Assembly: GCF_003586285.1 (NCBI RefSeq)
Contig: NZ_QUBR01000001.1
Location: 1,417,363-1,481,362 of the forward strand
Length of the DNA stretch: 64,000 nt
Reading direction: 5' to 3'
Source: Aeromicrobium endophyticum
Lineage (GTDB): Bacteria; Actinomycetota; Actinomycetes; Propionibacteriales; Nocardioidaceae
The position numbers were made by a program, and so were the translations under genes. A model generated the notes under the pieces. The model saw only the letters and a list, made by a program, of their open reading frames with translations. It was not told the origin of the DNA and did no database searches. Shown here piece by piece: positions 50,815 to 59,257 of this stretch; positions within the stretch are counted from its first letter, which is position 1; every line of letters begins with the position of its first letter.

Positions 50815-51390
50815 GTGCTCCTCTCAGACCGCGACATCCTGGCCGAGATCGAGGCCGGACGGGTCGGCCTCGACCCCTTCGACCCCGGCATGATCCAGCC
50901 GTCGAGCATCGACGTCCGGCTCGACAAGTTCTTCCGGGTGTTCGACAACCACAAGTACCCGCACATCGACCCGGCCGCCGACCAGTCCGACCTGACGCGC
51001 GAGATCGAGGTCGCGTCCGGCGAGGAGTTCATCCTGCACCCCGGCGAGTTCGTGCTCGGGTCGACGTACGAGCTCGTGACGCTGCCCGACGACATCGCGG
51101 CGCGCCTCGAGGGCAAGTCGTCGCTCGGTCGCCTGGGGCTGCTGACGCACTCGACCGCCGGCTTCATCGACCCCGGCTTCTCGGGCCACGTGACGCTCGA
51201 GCTGGCCAACGTCGCGACGCTGCCGATCAAGCTGTACCCGGGCATGAAGATCGGCCAGGTCTGCTACTTCCGCCTCAGCTCGGCGGCGGACAACCCGTAC
51301 GGCTCCGAGAAGTACGGCTCGCGCTACCAGGGCCAGCGCGGCCCCACCGCGTCCCGCTCGCACGCCAACTTCCACCGCACCGAGATCTGA
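50815..51390 (+). CDS. dcd: dCTP deaminase (possibly bifunctional deaminase/dUTPase)
   Basis: 191 residues, the length of mycobacterial Dcd, which makes dUMP directly from dCTP. The signature [10 protein letters not shown] (about 100-109), catalytic [20 protein letters not shown] with the acidic residue in TLELAN, and the closing [11 protein letters not shown] are intact. GTG start, no ribosome-binding site, leaderless by position of TTAGTT. It supplies dUMP for thymidylate synthesis. Monocistronic. Confidence 0.92.
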   Translation: MLLSDRDILAEIEAGRVGLDPFDPGMIQPSSIDVRLDKFFRVFDNHKYPHIDPAADQSDLTREIEVASGEEFILHPGEFVLGSTYELVTLPDDIAARLEGKSSLGRLGLLTHSTAGFIDPGFSGHVTLELANVATLPIKLYPGMKIGQVCYFRLSSAADNPYGSEKYGSRYQGQRGPTASRSHANFHRTEI

Positions 51391-51412
51391 GCGCGCCGCA
51401 GTCGCACCCGTT

Positions 51413-51498
51413 CCCGCGAGTGGCGCAGTTCTGCGTTTTCGAGACGGCGTGTTGCGCGAATCTGCGCCACTCGGGGACGGGAATGCGCCACTCGCGTC
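51413..51498. repeat. Palindromic intergenic repeat, copy A (inverted)
   Basis: GAGTGGCGCAG (51418-51428), core GAGACGGCGTGT (51441-51452), CTGCGCCACTC (51462-51472) and a second TGCGCCACTCGCG (51484-51496). In reverse complement it has the same order as copies B and C. It ends just before the psuG promoter. Confidence 0.75.
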
Positions 51499-51500
51499 CG

Positions 51501-51506
51501 TAGACT
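51501..51506 (+). promoter_or_regulatory. -10 element of psuG
   Basis: TAGACT, 6 nt before the GTG at 51513; leaderless. The promoter still looks intact although the gene carries a stop. Confidence 0.45.
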
Positions 51507-51512
51507 TCGGGG

Positions 51513-52421
51513 GTGACTCTTCCCCTCAGCATCTCGCCCGCCGTGCAGTCCGCGCTCGACGAGGGGCGGCCCGTCGTCGCGCTCGAGTCGACGATCATCT
51601 CGCACGGCCTGCCGCGTCCCGACAACCTGCACGCCGCCCGCCGCTTCGAGTCGATCCTGACCGACGCCGGCGTCGTCCCGGCGACGATCGCGGTGCTCGA
51701 CGGCGTCCTCAAGGCCGGTCTCACCGATGACGAGCTGGTGCGGGTGGCCGGCTAGGACATCCCCAAGCTGAGCGTCCGCGACCTGCCCATCGCGATCGCC
51801 CGCGGCGGCAGCGGGGCGACGACCGTCGCGGCGACGTCGTACATCGCGAACCTCGCCGGCATCCGTGTCTTCGCCACGGGCGGGCTCGGCGGCGTCCACC
51901 GCGGCGCGTCCGAGACGTTCGACGAGTCGGCCGACCTGACGATCCTGTCGCAGGTGCCGATCACGGTCGTGTCGGCCGGCGTGAAGTCGATCCTCGACAT
52001 CCCGGCGACGCTCGAGCGCCTCGAGACCCTGAGCGTCCCGGTGCTCGGCTACGGCACCGACCGGTTCCCGAGCTTCTGGCTCACCGACTCGGGCTTCGAG
52101 CTCGACTGGACGGTGCCGGACGCCGCCGCGGTCGCCGACGTCATGGCTGCGCGTGACGCCCTCGGCCAGCAGGCCGGCATCCTCGTCGCCAACCCCCTGC
52201 CCGTCGAGGAGCAGCTCGACCCCGCCGTGCACGACCGGGCCCTGACCGACGCCCTGCGCATGGCCGACGAGCAGGGGCTGACGGGCAAGGAGGTCACGCC
52301 GTTCCTGCTGCTGACGATCGTCGAGCTGACCGGCGGCGAGAGCCTGGCGGTCAACCTCAAGATCGCCGAGAACAACATCCGGGTCGCCGGGGAGATCGCG
52401 CTGTCCTGGTCGGGACGATGA
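51513..52421 (+). pseudogene. psuG: Pseudouridine-5'-phosphate glycosidase with premature TAG
   Basis: The 302-codon frame matches PsuG along its whole length, except that codon 81 (51753-51755) is TAG. Before it: ALESTIISHGLPRPDN and VPATIAVLDG. After it in the same frame: DIPKLSVRDL, GATTVAATSYIANLAG, FATGGLGGVHRGA, VSAGVKSILD, VANPLP, GKEVTPFLL and ELTGGESLAVN. All catalytic regions are present, so only the one base change (probably from a GAG, by comparison with the usual acidic residue) separates it from an intact enzyme. PsuG splits pseudouridine-5'-phosphate to uracil and ribose-5-phosphate. The psuK kinase gene overlaps its end by 4 bp. True loss, a sequencing error or readthrough cannot be told apart. 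Confidence 0.88.
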
Positions 52422-53245
52422 CGATCCTGGTCGTCGGCGACCTGGTCGACGACATCGGCGTGCGTCCGCTCGGGGCGGTCAACGCCGCCAGCGACACGGT
52501 CTCGGAGATCCGGATGACGGCGGGTGGGTCGGCCGCCAACGTCGCGGCCTGGCTCGGGCACCTGGGGGCCGACGTGAGGTTCGTCGGACGCTGCGGAGCC
52601 GACGCCGTCGAGCGTCATGAGTCCGCGCTCGTCGCGTACGGCGTCGACGCTCGCCTCACGGGCGACCCCGACCTGCCCACGGCGACGATCGTGCTGACGC
52701 TCGACGCCGAGGCCGACCGGACGATGTACGTCGACCGGGCCGCCAACGCGACCATGACGTCCGAGCACGTCCCGGACGACGCCTGGGACGACGTCACGTG
52801 GCTGCACCTGACGGGCTACTCGTTCTTCGACGACGCGGTGCGTCCCCTGGCGCTCGAGCTCGTCGCCGAGGCGCGGCGGCGCGGAGCCGGCGTCAGCATC
52901 GACCCGAGCTCGCTCGGCTTCGTCGAGGCGGCAGGGCGCGACACCGTCGTCGGGTGGCTCGCCGATGCCGACCTCGTGTTCCCCAACGAGGACGAGCAGG
53001 GATTCCTGCGGCTCGCCGGCGACGGGGTCGTGCTCACGCGCGGGGCCGACGGGGCGTCCTTCGCCGGTCGGACGGTCGCGGCGCTCGAGGCGCACGTCGT
53101 CGACACGGTGGGCGCGGGCGACGCGTTCGCGGCGGGCTTCCTCAGCCGGTGGGTGCCCGGGCGCGACGCGGAGGCGTCGCTGCGGGCCGGCGCCGAGGCC
53201 GCGGCCGGGTGCGTCTCGGTGCGCGGGGCCCGTCCAGTCGTCTGA
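52418..53245 (+). CDS. PfkB-family kinase, probable pseudouridine kinase
   Basis: 275 residues. MTAGGSAANVAAWLGHLGA (about 28-46) and the C-terminal DTVGAGDAFAAGFLS with catalytic Asp are the two PfkB signatures. ATG overlaps the psuG end by 4 bp, and PsuG-kinase pairs are the standard pseudouridine degradation unit (kinase makes pseudouridine-5'-phosphate, PsuG cleaves it). If psuG is dead the kinase product would accumulate, so either psuG is read through or the pathway is decaying. Specificity is inferred from context. Confidence 0.83.
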   Translation: MTILVVGDLVDDIGVRPLGAVNAASDTVSEIRMTAGGSAANVAAWLGHLGADVRFVGRCGADAVERHESALVAYGVDARLTGDPDLPTATIVLTLDAEADRTMYVDRAANATMTSEHVPDDAWDDVTWLHLTGYSFFDDAVRPLALELVAEARRRGAGVSIDPSSLGFVEAAGRDTVVGWLADADLVFPNEDEQGFLRLAGDGVVLTRGADGASFAGRTVAALEAHVVDTVGAGDAFAAGFLSRWVPGRDAEASLRAGAEAAAGCVSVRGARPVV

Positions 53246-53257
53246 CGTCCATCCCAG

Positions 53258-53347
53258 CCCCGCGAGTGGCGCAGTTCGGTCACCGAGTGGCGCAGTCTCG
53301 CGCGACACGCCGTCCCAGAATCGCACGATTGCGCCACTCGCGTGACG
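53258..53347. repeat. Palindromic intergenic repeat, copy B
   Basis: GCGAGTGGCGCA (53262-53273), CGAGTGGCGCAG (53284-53295), core GACACGCCGTC (53304-53314) and the inverted TTGCGCCACTCGCG (53329-53342). Lies between the convergent psuK and hydrolase genes. Confidence 0.75.
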
Positions 53348-53368
53348 GGGCGGGCAGGGGCCGGTGGG

Positions 53369-54118
53369 TCAGGCGAACCAGTCGGTGAGGGCCTGGCCCA
53401 GCTCGGGGGTGCTGGAAGCGCCGACGTGATCGCCCGGCACCTCGACGAAGGTCGCGCGCCGAAGGGTCGCGGCGAGCTCGCGGCCGGCCTCGGGCTCGTC
53501 GTCCGCGCCGCTGATGACGAGCGTCGGCGTCGCGATGGACGCCAGCTGCTCGCGCGAGGTGTCGACGGGGGTCTCGAGCACGTGGCGCAGGGCGACCGGA
53601 TCGCCCTTGACCTTGCGCAGGAAGCCCTCCATCAGCCAGTCGCGCGAGCCCCACTCGTGGTTGCCGAGGTGGTCGAGCACGTGCCGGAACGACGTGCCGC
53701 GCCCCGCAGCGTGCAGCAGCTGGTCGAAGCCGGCGCCGCCCACGGCCGCACGTCGGGGCGAGGCGCCGCGCACGAGCATCCGGACGATGGTGCGGGCGCC
53801 CAGCGAGTAGCCGCCGAGGTCGTAGTCGGTGAGCCCGAGGTGCGCGACGAGCGCGAGGGCGTCGTCGGTCAGCACGTCGGGCGGGTACGAGGCCGCGTCG
53901 TGCGGCTTGGGGCTGTCGCCGTGGCCCCGCATGTCGGGCACGACGACGCGGTGCCCGCTCTCGACGAGCCGCGCGGCGTGCCCGCTGCGCAGCCACGCGA
54001 CGGTGCCCGTGGTGAAGAAGCCGTGCAGCAGCAGCACCGGACGTCCCTCGCCGACCTCGCGGTACGCCAGCTGCATCCCGCCCTGACCCGTGAAGTGACG
54101 GAGCTCGGGGTCGGTCAC
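53369..54118 (-). CDS. Alpha/beta-fold hydrolase
   Basis: 249 residues from GTG. Oxyanion segment LLHGFFTTG, MRGHGDSPKPH, nucleophile elbow GGYSLGA (Ser near 103), acid in ISGADDEPE and catalytic His in GDHVGAS. Substrate unknown; the group includes esterases and lyases. It overlaps the fructokinase gene by 4 bp and is the last gene of the operon 56222-53369. Confidence 0.87.
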   Translation of the reverse strand: MTDPELRHFTGQGGMQLAYREVGEGRPVLLLHGFFTTGTVAWLRSGHAARLVESGHRVVVPDMRGHGDSPKPHDAASYPPDVLTDDALALVAHLGLTDYDLGGYSLGARTIVRMLVRGASPRRAAVGGAGFDQLLHAAGRGTSFRHVLDHLGNHEWGSRDWLMEGFLRKVKGDPVALRHVLETPVDTSREQLASIATPTLVISGADDEPEAGRELAATLRRATFVEVPGDHVGASSTPELGQALTDWFA

Positions 54119-55005
54119 GGGGTCAGGTCGCTGGTGTGCGGCGGATCGGCCCCCGGACGCGAGCACGTGATGCCGGCGGCGCTGGCGGCATACATCGCCA
54201 GGTCGGTCAGCTCGACGTCGTCGAGCTCGCTCGCGCCGGGCCAGTCGTAGGTGGAGCACCACGCCAGCATCGCGGCCATGAAGGAGTCGCCCGCCCCGAT
54301 GGTGTCGACGACGCGGACGTCGGCCGGCGGGACCGTCGCGAAGGCGCCGGCCGTGGCGATCACGGCACCCTCGCCGCCGCGGGTGATGGCCACGATGCCG
54401 TGGTCGGCCGCCAACCGGCGCGCCAGGTCTGCGGGGTCCTCGCCCGGGAACAGCGTCTCGGCATCCTCGTCGCTCATCTTGATGACGGACGCGTGCGGAG
54501 CGATCGTCGCGAAGACCCGGCGCCAGACCTCGGGATCGGGCTCGACGGCCAGCCGCACGTTGGGGTCGTACGAGACGGGCACCCCGAGCGCGTCCGCGCC
54601 GTGCACCAGCTCGGCGACCAGCGACGCCCCGGGCTCGAGCGAGGTGCCCAGCGAGCCGACGTGCACGGCGCGTACCTCGGACGGATCGGGCAGCGCGTCG
54701 GGGTCCCACGTCAGGTCGAAGACGTAGCTCGCGCTGCCGTCGTCGGCCAGCGTGGCCTGGGCCGTCGAGGTGCGCTCGGGGACGGGCTGCAGCTCGTCGA
54801 GCGTGACGCCCGAGTCGGCCAGGTGCCAGCGCAGGCCGTCGCCATAGCGGTCGGGACCGATCTGCGCCGCCAGCGTCGTCGGCACGTCGAGCCGAGCGAG
54901 CCCGACGGCGACGTTGAACGGCGAGCCGCCCGCGTGCGGCTCAGGATCGCGCCCCGGACGCTGCACGACGTCCACCAACGCCTCGCCGACGACCAGCACC
55001 GTCAT
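54115..55005 (-). CDS. PfkB-family carbohydrate kinase, probable fructokinase
   Basis: 296 residues. GEALVDVVQRPG at the N-terminus, GGSPFNVAVGLARLD (about 27-41) and DTIGAGDSFMAAML with the catalytic Asp near 248 match fructokinases. ATG overlaps the stop of the AGE-family isomerase by 4 bp, and isomerase plus fructokinase would convert mannose to fructose-6-phosphate. The product enters glycolysis. Confidence 0.87.
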   Translation of the reverse strand: MTVLVVGEALVDVVQRPGRDPEPHAGGSPFNVAVGLARLDVPTTLAAQIGPDRYGDGLRWHLADSGVTLDELQPVPERTSTAQATLADDGSASYVFDLTWDPDALPDPSEVRAVHVGSLGTSLEPGASLVAELVHGADALGVPVSYDPNVRLAVEPDPEVWRRVFATIAPHASVIKMSDEDAETLFPGEDPADLARRLAADHGIVAITRGGEGAVIATAGAFATVPPADVRVVDTIGAGDSFMAAMLAWCSTYDWPGASELDDVELTDLAMYAASAAGITCSRPGADPPHTSDLTP

Positions 55006-56222
55006 GCTTGCTCCCCGCCGATCGTCAGGGCCGCGCTCGGGGCGAGCGGCAGGCCGGGCAGGGTCAGGGCGTTGAATGCGTGGTAGGCGTCGGGCTTGCC
55101 GCGCCAGGTGCGGGTGGACCGGGCCATCGACGGCGCCAGCTCGTGGTGCCACGATCCCGTGGCGTCGTCGACGAAGTGCTCGGCGATCTCGGACCACCAC
55201 CGGCTCGCGAGCCCCGCGTAGAGGGCGGTGCCGGTGTAGGTGCTCAGCGCCTCGGCGGCCAGCACGGCCTCGGCGATGACCCAGTGGAAGCGTTCGCGGA
55301 CGACCGGCTCGCCGTGCCAGTCGGTCGTGTAGGCCAGGCCCGGCGTGTCGTCCTCGGCGGTGTCCTCGACCGCCTGGGCGAACAGCGCCTCGGCGGCTTC
55401 GAGGATCCAGGGACGCGGCTCGTCGAGGCTCGCGGCCAGCTGCACCAGCAGCCGCGACCACTCGAAGGCGTGCCCGGGCGTCGCGCCGTACGGCCGGAAC
55501 GGATCGGCCGGCGACTCCTCGTTGTACTCCGGCACCGGGGTCCAGTCGTGGTCGTAGTGCTCGGGGATGCGCCACCCGTGCGAGCGGGCGTGGATGCCGA
55601 TGATGCGCTCGCAGATCGCCAGCGCCCGGTCGTGCCAGAGGGGGTCGCCGGTCACGTCCCCGGCGACGAGGTAGGCCTCGACGGTGTGCATGTTGCTGTT
55701 GGCCCCGCGGTAGGGGTCGATCTGCGACCAGTCGCGGGTGAACGACTCGACGCAGCGTCCCGACTCGTGCTCCCAGAAGTGGCGCTGGTGGACGTCGCTC
55801 GCCTCGGCGAGCAGCTCGTCGGCGCCCGGCACCTCGGCCACGACGGCAGTCGCCGCGGCGAGCAGGACGTGGGCGTGGCCGTAGCAGCGCTTGTCGGTGT
55901 CGGCGGTGCGGCCGTCGGTGTCGACCTCGTCGAACCAGCCGCCGTGCTCGTCGTCGTGGAACAGCGTCCGCAGCGCGGTGACCCCGTGCTCGGCGAGACG
56001 CTGGGCCTCACTCGTGCCCGCGAGGTGCGCCAGCGCGAACACGTACGTCATGCGGGCGTTGATCCACAGCTCGAGGTTCTTGTCGGGATCGGCCTCTCCG
56101 GCATCGTCGAGCCACACGAAACCGCCCTCGGGACGCTCGGAGCGACGGGCGAACCGCAGCAGGTCGGTGCGGGCGGCGTGTCGCCAGGTCGGGGAGCCTG
56201 GAGAGTCGTCGGAGAGGGTCAT
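55002..56222 (-). CDS. AGE-family epimerase/isomerase, probable mannose isomerase
   Basis: 406 residues, alpha6/alpha6 barrel. Active-site-type motifs: LELWINARMTYVFALAH, CYGHAHVLLAA, YRGANSNMHTVEAYL, IPEHYDHDW and TPGHAFEWSRLL. They fit the YihS/mannose isomerase group more than N-acylglucosamine 2-epimerase. First gene of the operon with fructokinase and a hydrolase. Its promoter region (56223 onward) is adjacent to repeat C and to the homopolymer, so upstream sequence may be incomplete. Confidence 0.86.
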   Translation of the reverse strand: MTLSDDSPGSPTWRHAARTDLLRFARRSERPEGGFVWLDDAGEADPDKNLELWINARMTYVFALAHLAGTSEAQRLAEHGVTALRTLFHDDEHGGWFDEVDTDGRTADTDKRCYGHAHVLLAAATAVVAEVPGADELLAEASDVHQRHFWEHESGRCVESFTRDWSQIDPYRGANSNMHTVEAYLVAGDVTGDPLWHDRALAICERIIGIHARSHGWRIPEHYDHDWTPVPEYNEESPADPFRPYGATPGHAFEWSRLLVQLAASLDEPRPWILEAAEALFAQAVEDTAEDDTPGLAYTTDWHGEPVVRERFHWVIAEAVLAAEALSTYTGTALYAGLASRWWSEIAEHFVDDATGSWHHELAPSMARSTRTWRGKPDAYHAFNALTLPGLPLAPSAALTIGGEQA

Positions 56223-57634
56223 GGGTCCACCGTAGAGGGACGTCCACGCCGTCGCCCACCGCCCGAGCGTCCGTCCGACGCGCGAGTGGTGCCAAGCGGA
56301 CCTCGAGTGGTGCGGACTGGACAGACACGCCGTCTCAAGACGTCCAGTCCCCCCCCCGCGCCGGGGGGGGGGGGGGGGGGGGGGCCCCAGCCGCGGGCTC
56401 GCTGCAGCAGGCGCATGGCGTGGAAGACCACGACCGCGGCGATGGTGCCGAGCGCGATGCCGGTGAACGTCATGTCGCCGGCGCTCAGCGTCAGGTCGCC
56501 GATGCCGATCACGAGGGCGATCGCGACGGTGTACTGGTTGACGGGCTGCGTGAAGTCGACGTGGTTGTCCATCCAGATCTTGACGCCGATGAGGCCGATG
56601 AGGCCGTACAGGGCGACGGTCACGCCGCCGAGGACGCCCTCGGGGATCGTGTTGAGCAGCGCTCCGACCTTGGGCGAGAGGCTCAGGGCGATCGCCACGA
56701 CGGCCGCCACCCAGTACGCCGCCGTCGAGAACACGCGGGTCGCGGTCATGACGCCGATGTTCTCGCCGTACGTCGTGGTCGCCGAGCCGCCACCCAGGCC
56801 GGCGATCGTCGTCGCGAGGCCGTCGGCGAGCAGCGCCGGGCCGGTCTTCTCGTTGAGGGACGGGTCGTCGGTCAGGTGGGCGACGCTGCGCACGTGCCCG
56901 ACGTTCTCGGCCACCAGCACCAGCACGACGGGCAGGAACATCGGCACGACCGACCACGTCATGCTCGGGCTCGTGAAGTCGGGCAGGCCGAGCCAGTCGG
57001 CGTCGCCGACCTTGCCGAAGTCGAGCTGTCCGCCGATCGCCGCGGCGACGTAGCCGACCACGACGCCGATCAGGATCGACAGGCGTGCCACGAGCCCGCG
57101 GAAGGCGACCGCGACCACGACGATCGTGGCCAGCGTGATCGTCGCGATCCAGGGGCCCTTGGCGAAGTTGCCGGTCGCCGCCCCCGACAGGTTCAGGCCG
57201 ATCAGCGCCACGATCGCGCCGGTCACGACCGGTGGCATCAGCACCTCGATCCACCCCGTGCCGGTGACGGTCACCAGCGCGCCGATCGCGGCCAGCAGGA
57301 TGCCGGTCACGACGAGGCCGAACAGGGCGTCCGACATGCCGCCGGACGCCATGGCGGCCTGGATCGGGGCGATGAACGCGAACGACGAGCCCAGGTAGCT
57401 GGGCAGGCGGTTGCGGGTGAGCAGCAGGAACAGCATCGTGCCGACGCCGGAGAAGAACAGGGTCGTCGTGGGCGGGAACCCCGTCAGCAGCGGCACGAGG
57501 AACGTCGCGCCGAACATCGCGACGACGTGCTGCCCGCCGAAGCCGATCGTGCGGGGCCACGTCAGCCGTTCGCCCGGCCGGACGATGTCCCCCTCGGCGA
57601 TGCTCTTTCCGTCGCCGTGCAGTGTCCAGCTCAC
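56219..57634 (-). CDS. Uracil/xanthine permease (NCS2 family), 3' end uncertain
   Basis: From GTG at 57634 the frame encodes about 415 residues of an NCS2 permease with some 12-14 helices. Signatures: WPRTIGFGGQHVVAMFGATF at the start, then YLGSSFAFIAPIQAA, GLATTIAGLGGGSATTTYGE (substrate-site region) and MRLLQRARGWG near the end. A GAGAGGA ribosome-binding site precedes the start. After GWG the frame enters a run of proline codons made by the 22-G tract and then reads through the intergenic repeat C to 56219, so the last 55 or so codons are not real. The true C-terminus is probably within a few codons of GWG. Confidence 0.82.
   Translation of the reverse strand: MSWTLHGDGKSIAEGDIVRPGERLTWPRTIGFGGQHVVAMFGATFLVPLLTGFPPTTTLFFSGVGTMLFLLLTRNRLPSYLGSSFAFIAPIQAAMASGGMSDALFGLVVTGILLAAIGALVTVTGTGWIEVLMPPVVTGAIVALIGLNLSGAATGNFAKGPWIATITLATIVVVAVAFRGLVARLSILIGVVVGYVAAAIGGQLDFGKVGDADWLGLPDFTSPSMTWSVVPMFLPVVLVLVAENVGHVRSVAHLTDDPSLNEKTGPALLADGLATTIAGLGGGSATTTYGENIGVMTATRVFSTAAYWVAAVVAIALSLSPKVGALLNTIPEGVLGGVTVALYGLIGLIGVKIWMDNHVDFTQPVNQYTVAIALVIGIGDLTLSAGDMTFTGIALGTIAAVVVFHAMRLLQRARGWGPPPPPPPGAGGGLDVLRRRVCPVRTTRGPLGTTRASDGRSGGGRRRGRPSTVDP
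56280..56350. repeat. Palindromic intergenic repeat, copy C (truncated)
   Basis: GCGAGTGGTGCC (56282-56293), CGAGTGGTGCGG (56304-56315), core AGACACGCCGTCTCA (56323-56337) and an IR GGACTGG/CCAGTCC (56314-56320, 56344-56350). The expected right-hand arm (inverse of CGAGTGG) is missing where the poly-C run begins. Confidence 0.65.
56349..56384. other. Homopolymer region: 9 C, GCGCC, 22 G
   Basis: C run at 56349-56357 and G run at 56363-56384. A 22-base G run is not expected in a coding or intergenic context and interrupts both repeat C and the permease 3' end. Most likely a sequencing or assembly artefact. Confidence 0.75.
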
Positions 57635-57705
57635 GCTGTCGTCCTCTCGTCGGGCCCTGTGCCGGTGACATCGTAGGGGTGCAGGGTGCGAGATGGCCTC
57701 GTCGC

Positions 57706-58635
57706 ATGGAGAATCTGCACGTGGCCGGACGGTGGAAGGATGCTCTGCTCCTGACGGAGCCGCGCCGTCGCCGGCGGGTCGCACGGCTGGTCCGCCGCCT
57801 CGAACGCCTGGAGCGGCGGGACGCACGCCCCGCTCGCGCGACCCGGTCCGTCCGCCCCGCTCGTGGCCAGGGCGATCGCGGACGACGTCGCGCGACCGTC
57901 GCCGTGGCCGTCCTGGTCGTGCTGCTGGGTGGTGCGTCGGTCGCCGCGCGGCTCGACGACTCCAGCAGCGACAGCGCCTTTCCGGGACGTCCCGACGATG
58001 CGGCCTCCGCGCCGCTCGGCGCACCCGCGGCCGGGGGCACGGCCAGCGACGCCTACGCGTTCATCGCGACGCAGAAGGGCGGCTCCGACCCGGTGACCTA
58101 CGATCCGTGCGCCCCCATCCACCTGGTGGTCGACGCGCGCACGATCGTCGACGGCGGCATGAAGCTGCTCGAGCAGGCGCTCGACGAGGTCAGCGAGGCA
58201 TCGGGGCTCCAGCTCGTGGTCGACGGGCTGACCGACGACGAGGCCCCGGAGGGCGACGCCGTGACGGGCCCCGACCGCACGTGGCTGCCGGTCACCGTGA
58301 CGTGGAGCGATCCGAAGGCGTCTCCGAAGCTGAAGGGCGACGTGGCCGGGTACGCGGGCAGCTCGTCGATCGAGCGTGACGGGCACCGGTGGTTCGTGAC
58401 CGGCACGGTGGTGCTCGACGGGCCCCAGCTGAAGCGGATCCTGGACCAGCGGGGCGGACGCGCGGGGGTGCGGTCGGTCATGATGCACGAGCTCGCCCAC
58501 CTGGTGGGGCTCGACCACGTCGACGCGGCGGGTCAGCTGATGCGTCCCAGCGGGGACGAGTCGATCACCACGTGGGGCGCCGGTGACCGCACGGGTCTGG
58601 CGGCAGTGGGCAGCGGCCGCTGCATCCCCTACTGA
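57706..58635 (+). CDS. Membrane-anchored matrixin-like zinc metalloprotease
   Basis: 309 residues. A basic N-terminus (LLTEPRRRRRVARLVRRLER) of about 60 residues, one helix (about 64-80) and an extracytoplasmic protease domain. The zinc site HELAHLVGLDH (HExxHxxGxxH) lies near 263-273, followed by a Met-turn candidate LMRPSGD. A conserved cysteine pair (YDPCAP and GRCIPY) may be bridged. Substrates unknown. ATG at 57706 was chosen because the upstream frame runs into the divergent permease promoter; no strong ribosome-binding site. Ends with a 7-bp overlap with the convergent ychJ-like gene. Confidence 0.8.
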   Translation: MENLHVAGRWKDALLLTEPRRRRRVARLVRRLERLERRDARPARATRSVRPARGQGDRGRRRATVAVAVLVVLLGGASVAARLDDSSSDSAFPGRPDDAASAPLGAPAAGGTASDAYAFIATQKGGSDPVTYDPCAPIHLVVDARTIVDGGMKLLEQALDEVSEASGLQLVVDGLTDDEAPEGDAVTGPDRTWLPVTVTWSDPKASPKLKGDVAGYAGSSSIERDGHRWFVTGTVVLDGPQLKRILDQRGGRAGVRSVMMHELAHLVGLDHVDAAGQLMRPSGDESITTWGAGDRTGLAAVGSGRCIPY

Positions 58636-59015
58636 CCGCGCATCCCGTCGAGGTAGAACCACGACCCGCCCTCCCGGACGAACCGGCTCGACTCGTGCTG
58701 GCTGCCCGACCCGCTCGGCGTCCGGTAGAACGCCTCGAACTCGACGACGCCGTCGGTCTCGAACGGGCCGCCGCCGCGGGTCGCACGGATGTCGAGGCGG
58801 TACCAGCGCCTGTCGTCGTCGAGGTCGAGCGCCGCCGGGCGGGTCGTGGGGTGCCAGGTCGCCAGCAGGTAGTCCGCATCGCCCACGGCGAAGGCGCTGA
58901 ACCGGGAGCGCATCAGCTGCTCGGCGGTCTGCGCCGCGCCCCGGCCCGTGTGCAGGCGGCCGCAGCAGTCGTCAAAGGTCAGGCCGCTGAGGCAGGGGCA
59001 CCGTGTCGCTGACAT
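58629..59015 (-). CDS. YchJ/UPF0225 family protein
   Basis: 128 residues. N-terminal zinc-binding SEC-C-like CPCLSGLTFDDCCG (6-19), RSRFSAFAVGDADYLLATWH (about 41-60) and a beta-rich NTF2-like domain closing with GSWFYLDG. YchJ proteins are small metal-binding proteins of unknown role. The ATG at 59015 follows GGAGGAGG by about 8 nt, which overrules longer upstream starts. Confidence 0.88.
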   Translation of the reverse strand: MSATRCPCLSGLTFDDCCGRLHTGRGAAQTAEQLMRSRFSAFAVGDADYLLATWHPTTRPAALDLDDDRRWYRLDIRATRGGGPFETDGVVEFEAFYRTPSGSGSQHESSRFVREGGSWFYLDGMRGQ

Positions 59016-59124
59016 TTCTTCATCCTCCTCCGTGACCCGCCTGGGGGAGCGTCGTTGATCTTGTCGAACCGGACACACTCCCTCCCGTCCGATTTGCGAC
59101 GCTGGTCGATGCGATCAGCACAAG

Positions 59125-59154
59125 GTCCGGCCCGTGGCTCCCTCCCGGCCGGAC
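59125..59154. repeat. Hairpin GTCCGGCC/GGCCGGAC
   Basis: 8-bp perfect inverted repeat (59125-59132, 59147-59154) with a 14-nt loop, in the 242-bp gap between the ychJ and etfD-like genes; possible second terminator. No gene is seen in that gap. Confidence 0.5.
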
Positions 59155-59191
59155 TTTCGCATGTTCGGGGCAGGGCCGTGGCCCAGGCCTA

Positions 59192-59244
59192 CGAGAACGG
59201 GGAGCCTCACCGTCACCTCGTGACTGCGACGCTCCCCGTTCTCG
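59192..59244 (-). terminator. Terminator of etfD-like gene
   Basis: 14-bp perfect stem CGAGAACGGGGAGC (59192-59205) with GCTCCCCGTTCTCG (59231-59244), 25-nt loop, immediately after the stop at 59258. Confidence 0.75.
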
Positions 59245-59257
59245 GTGCGTGATGCCG

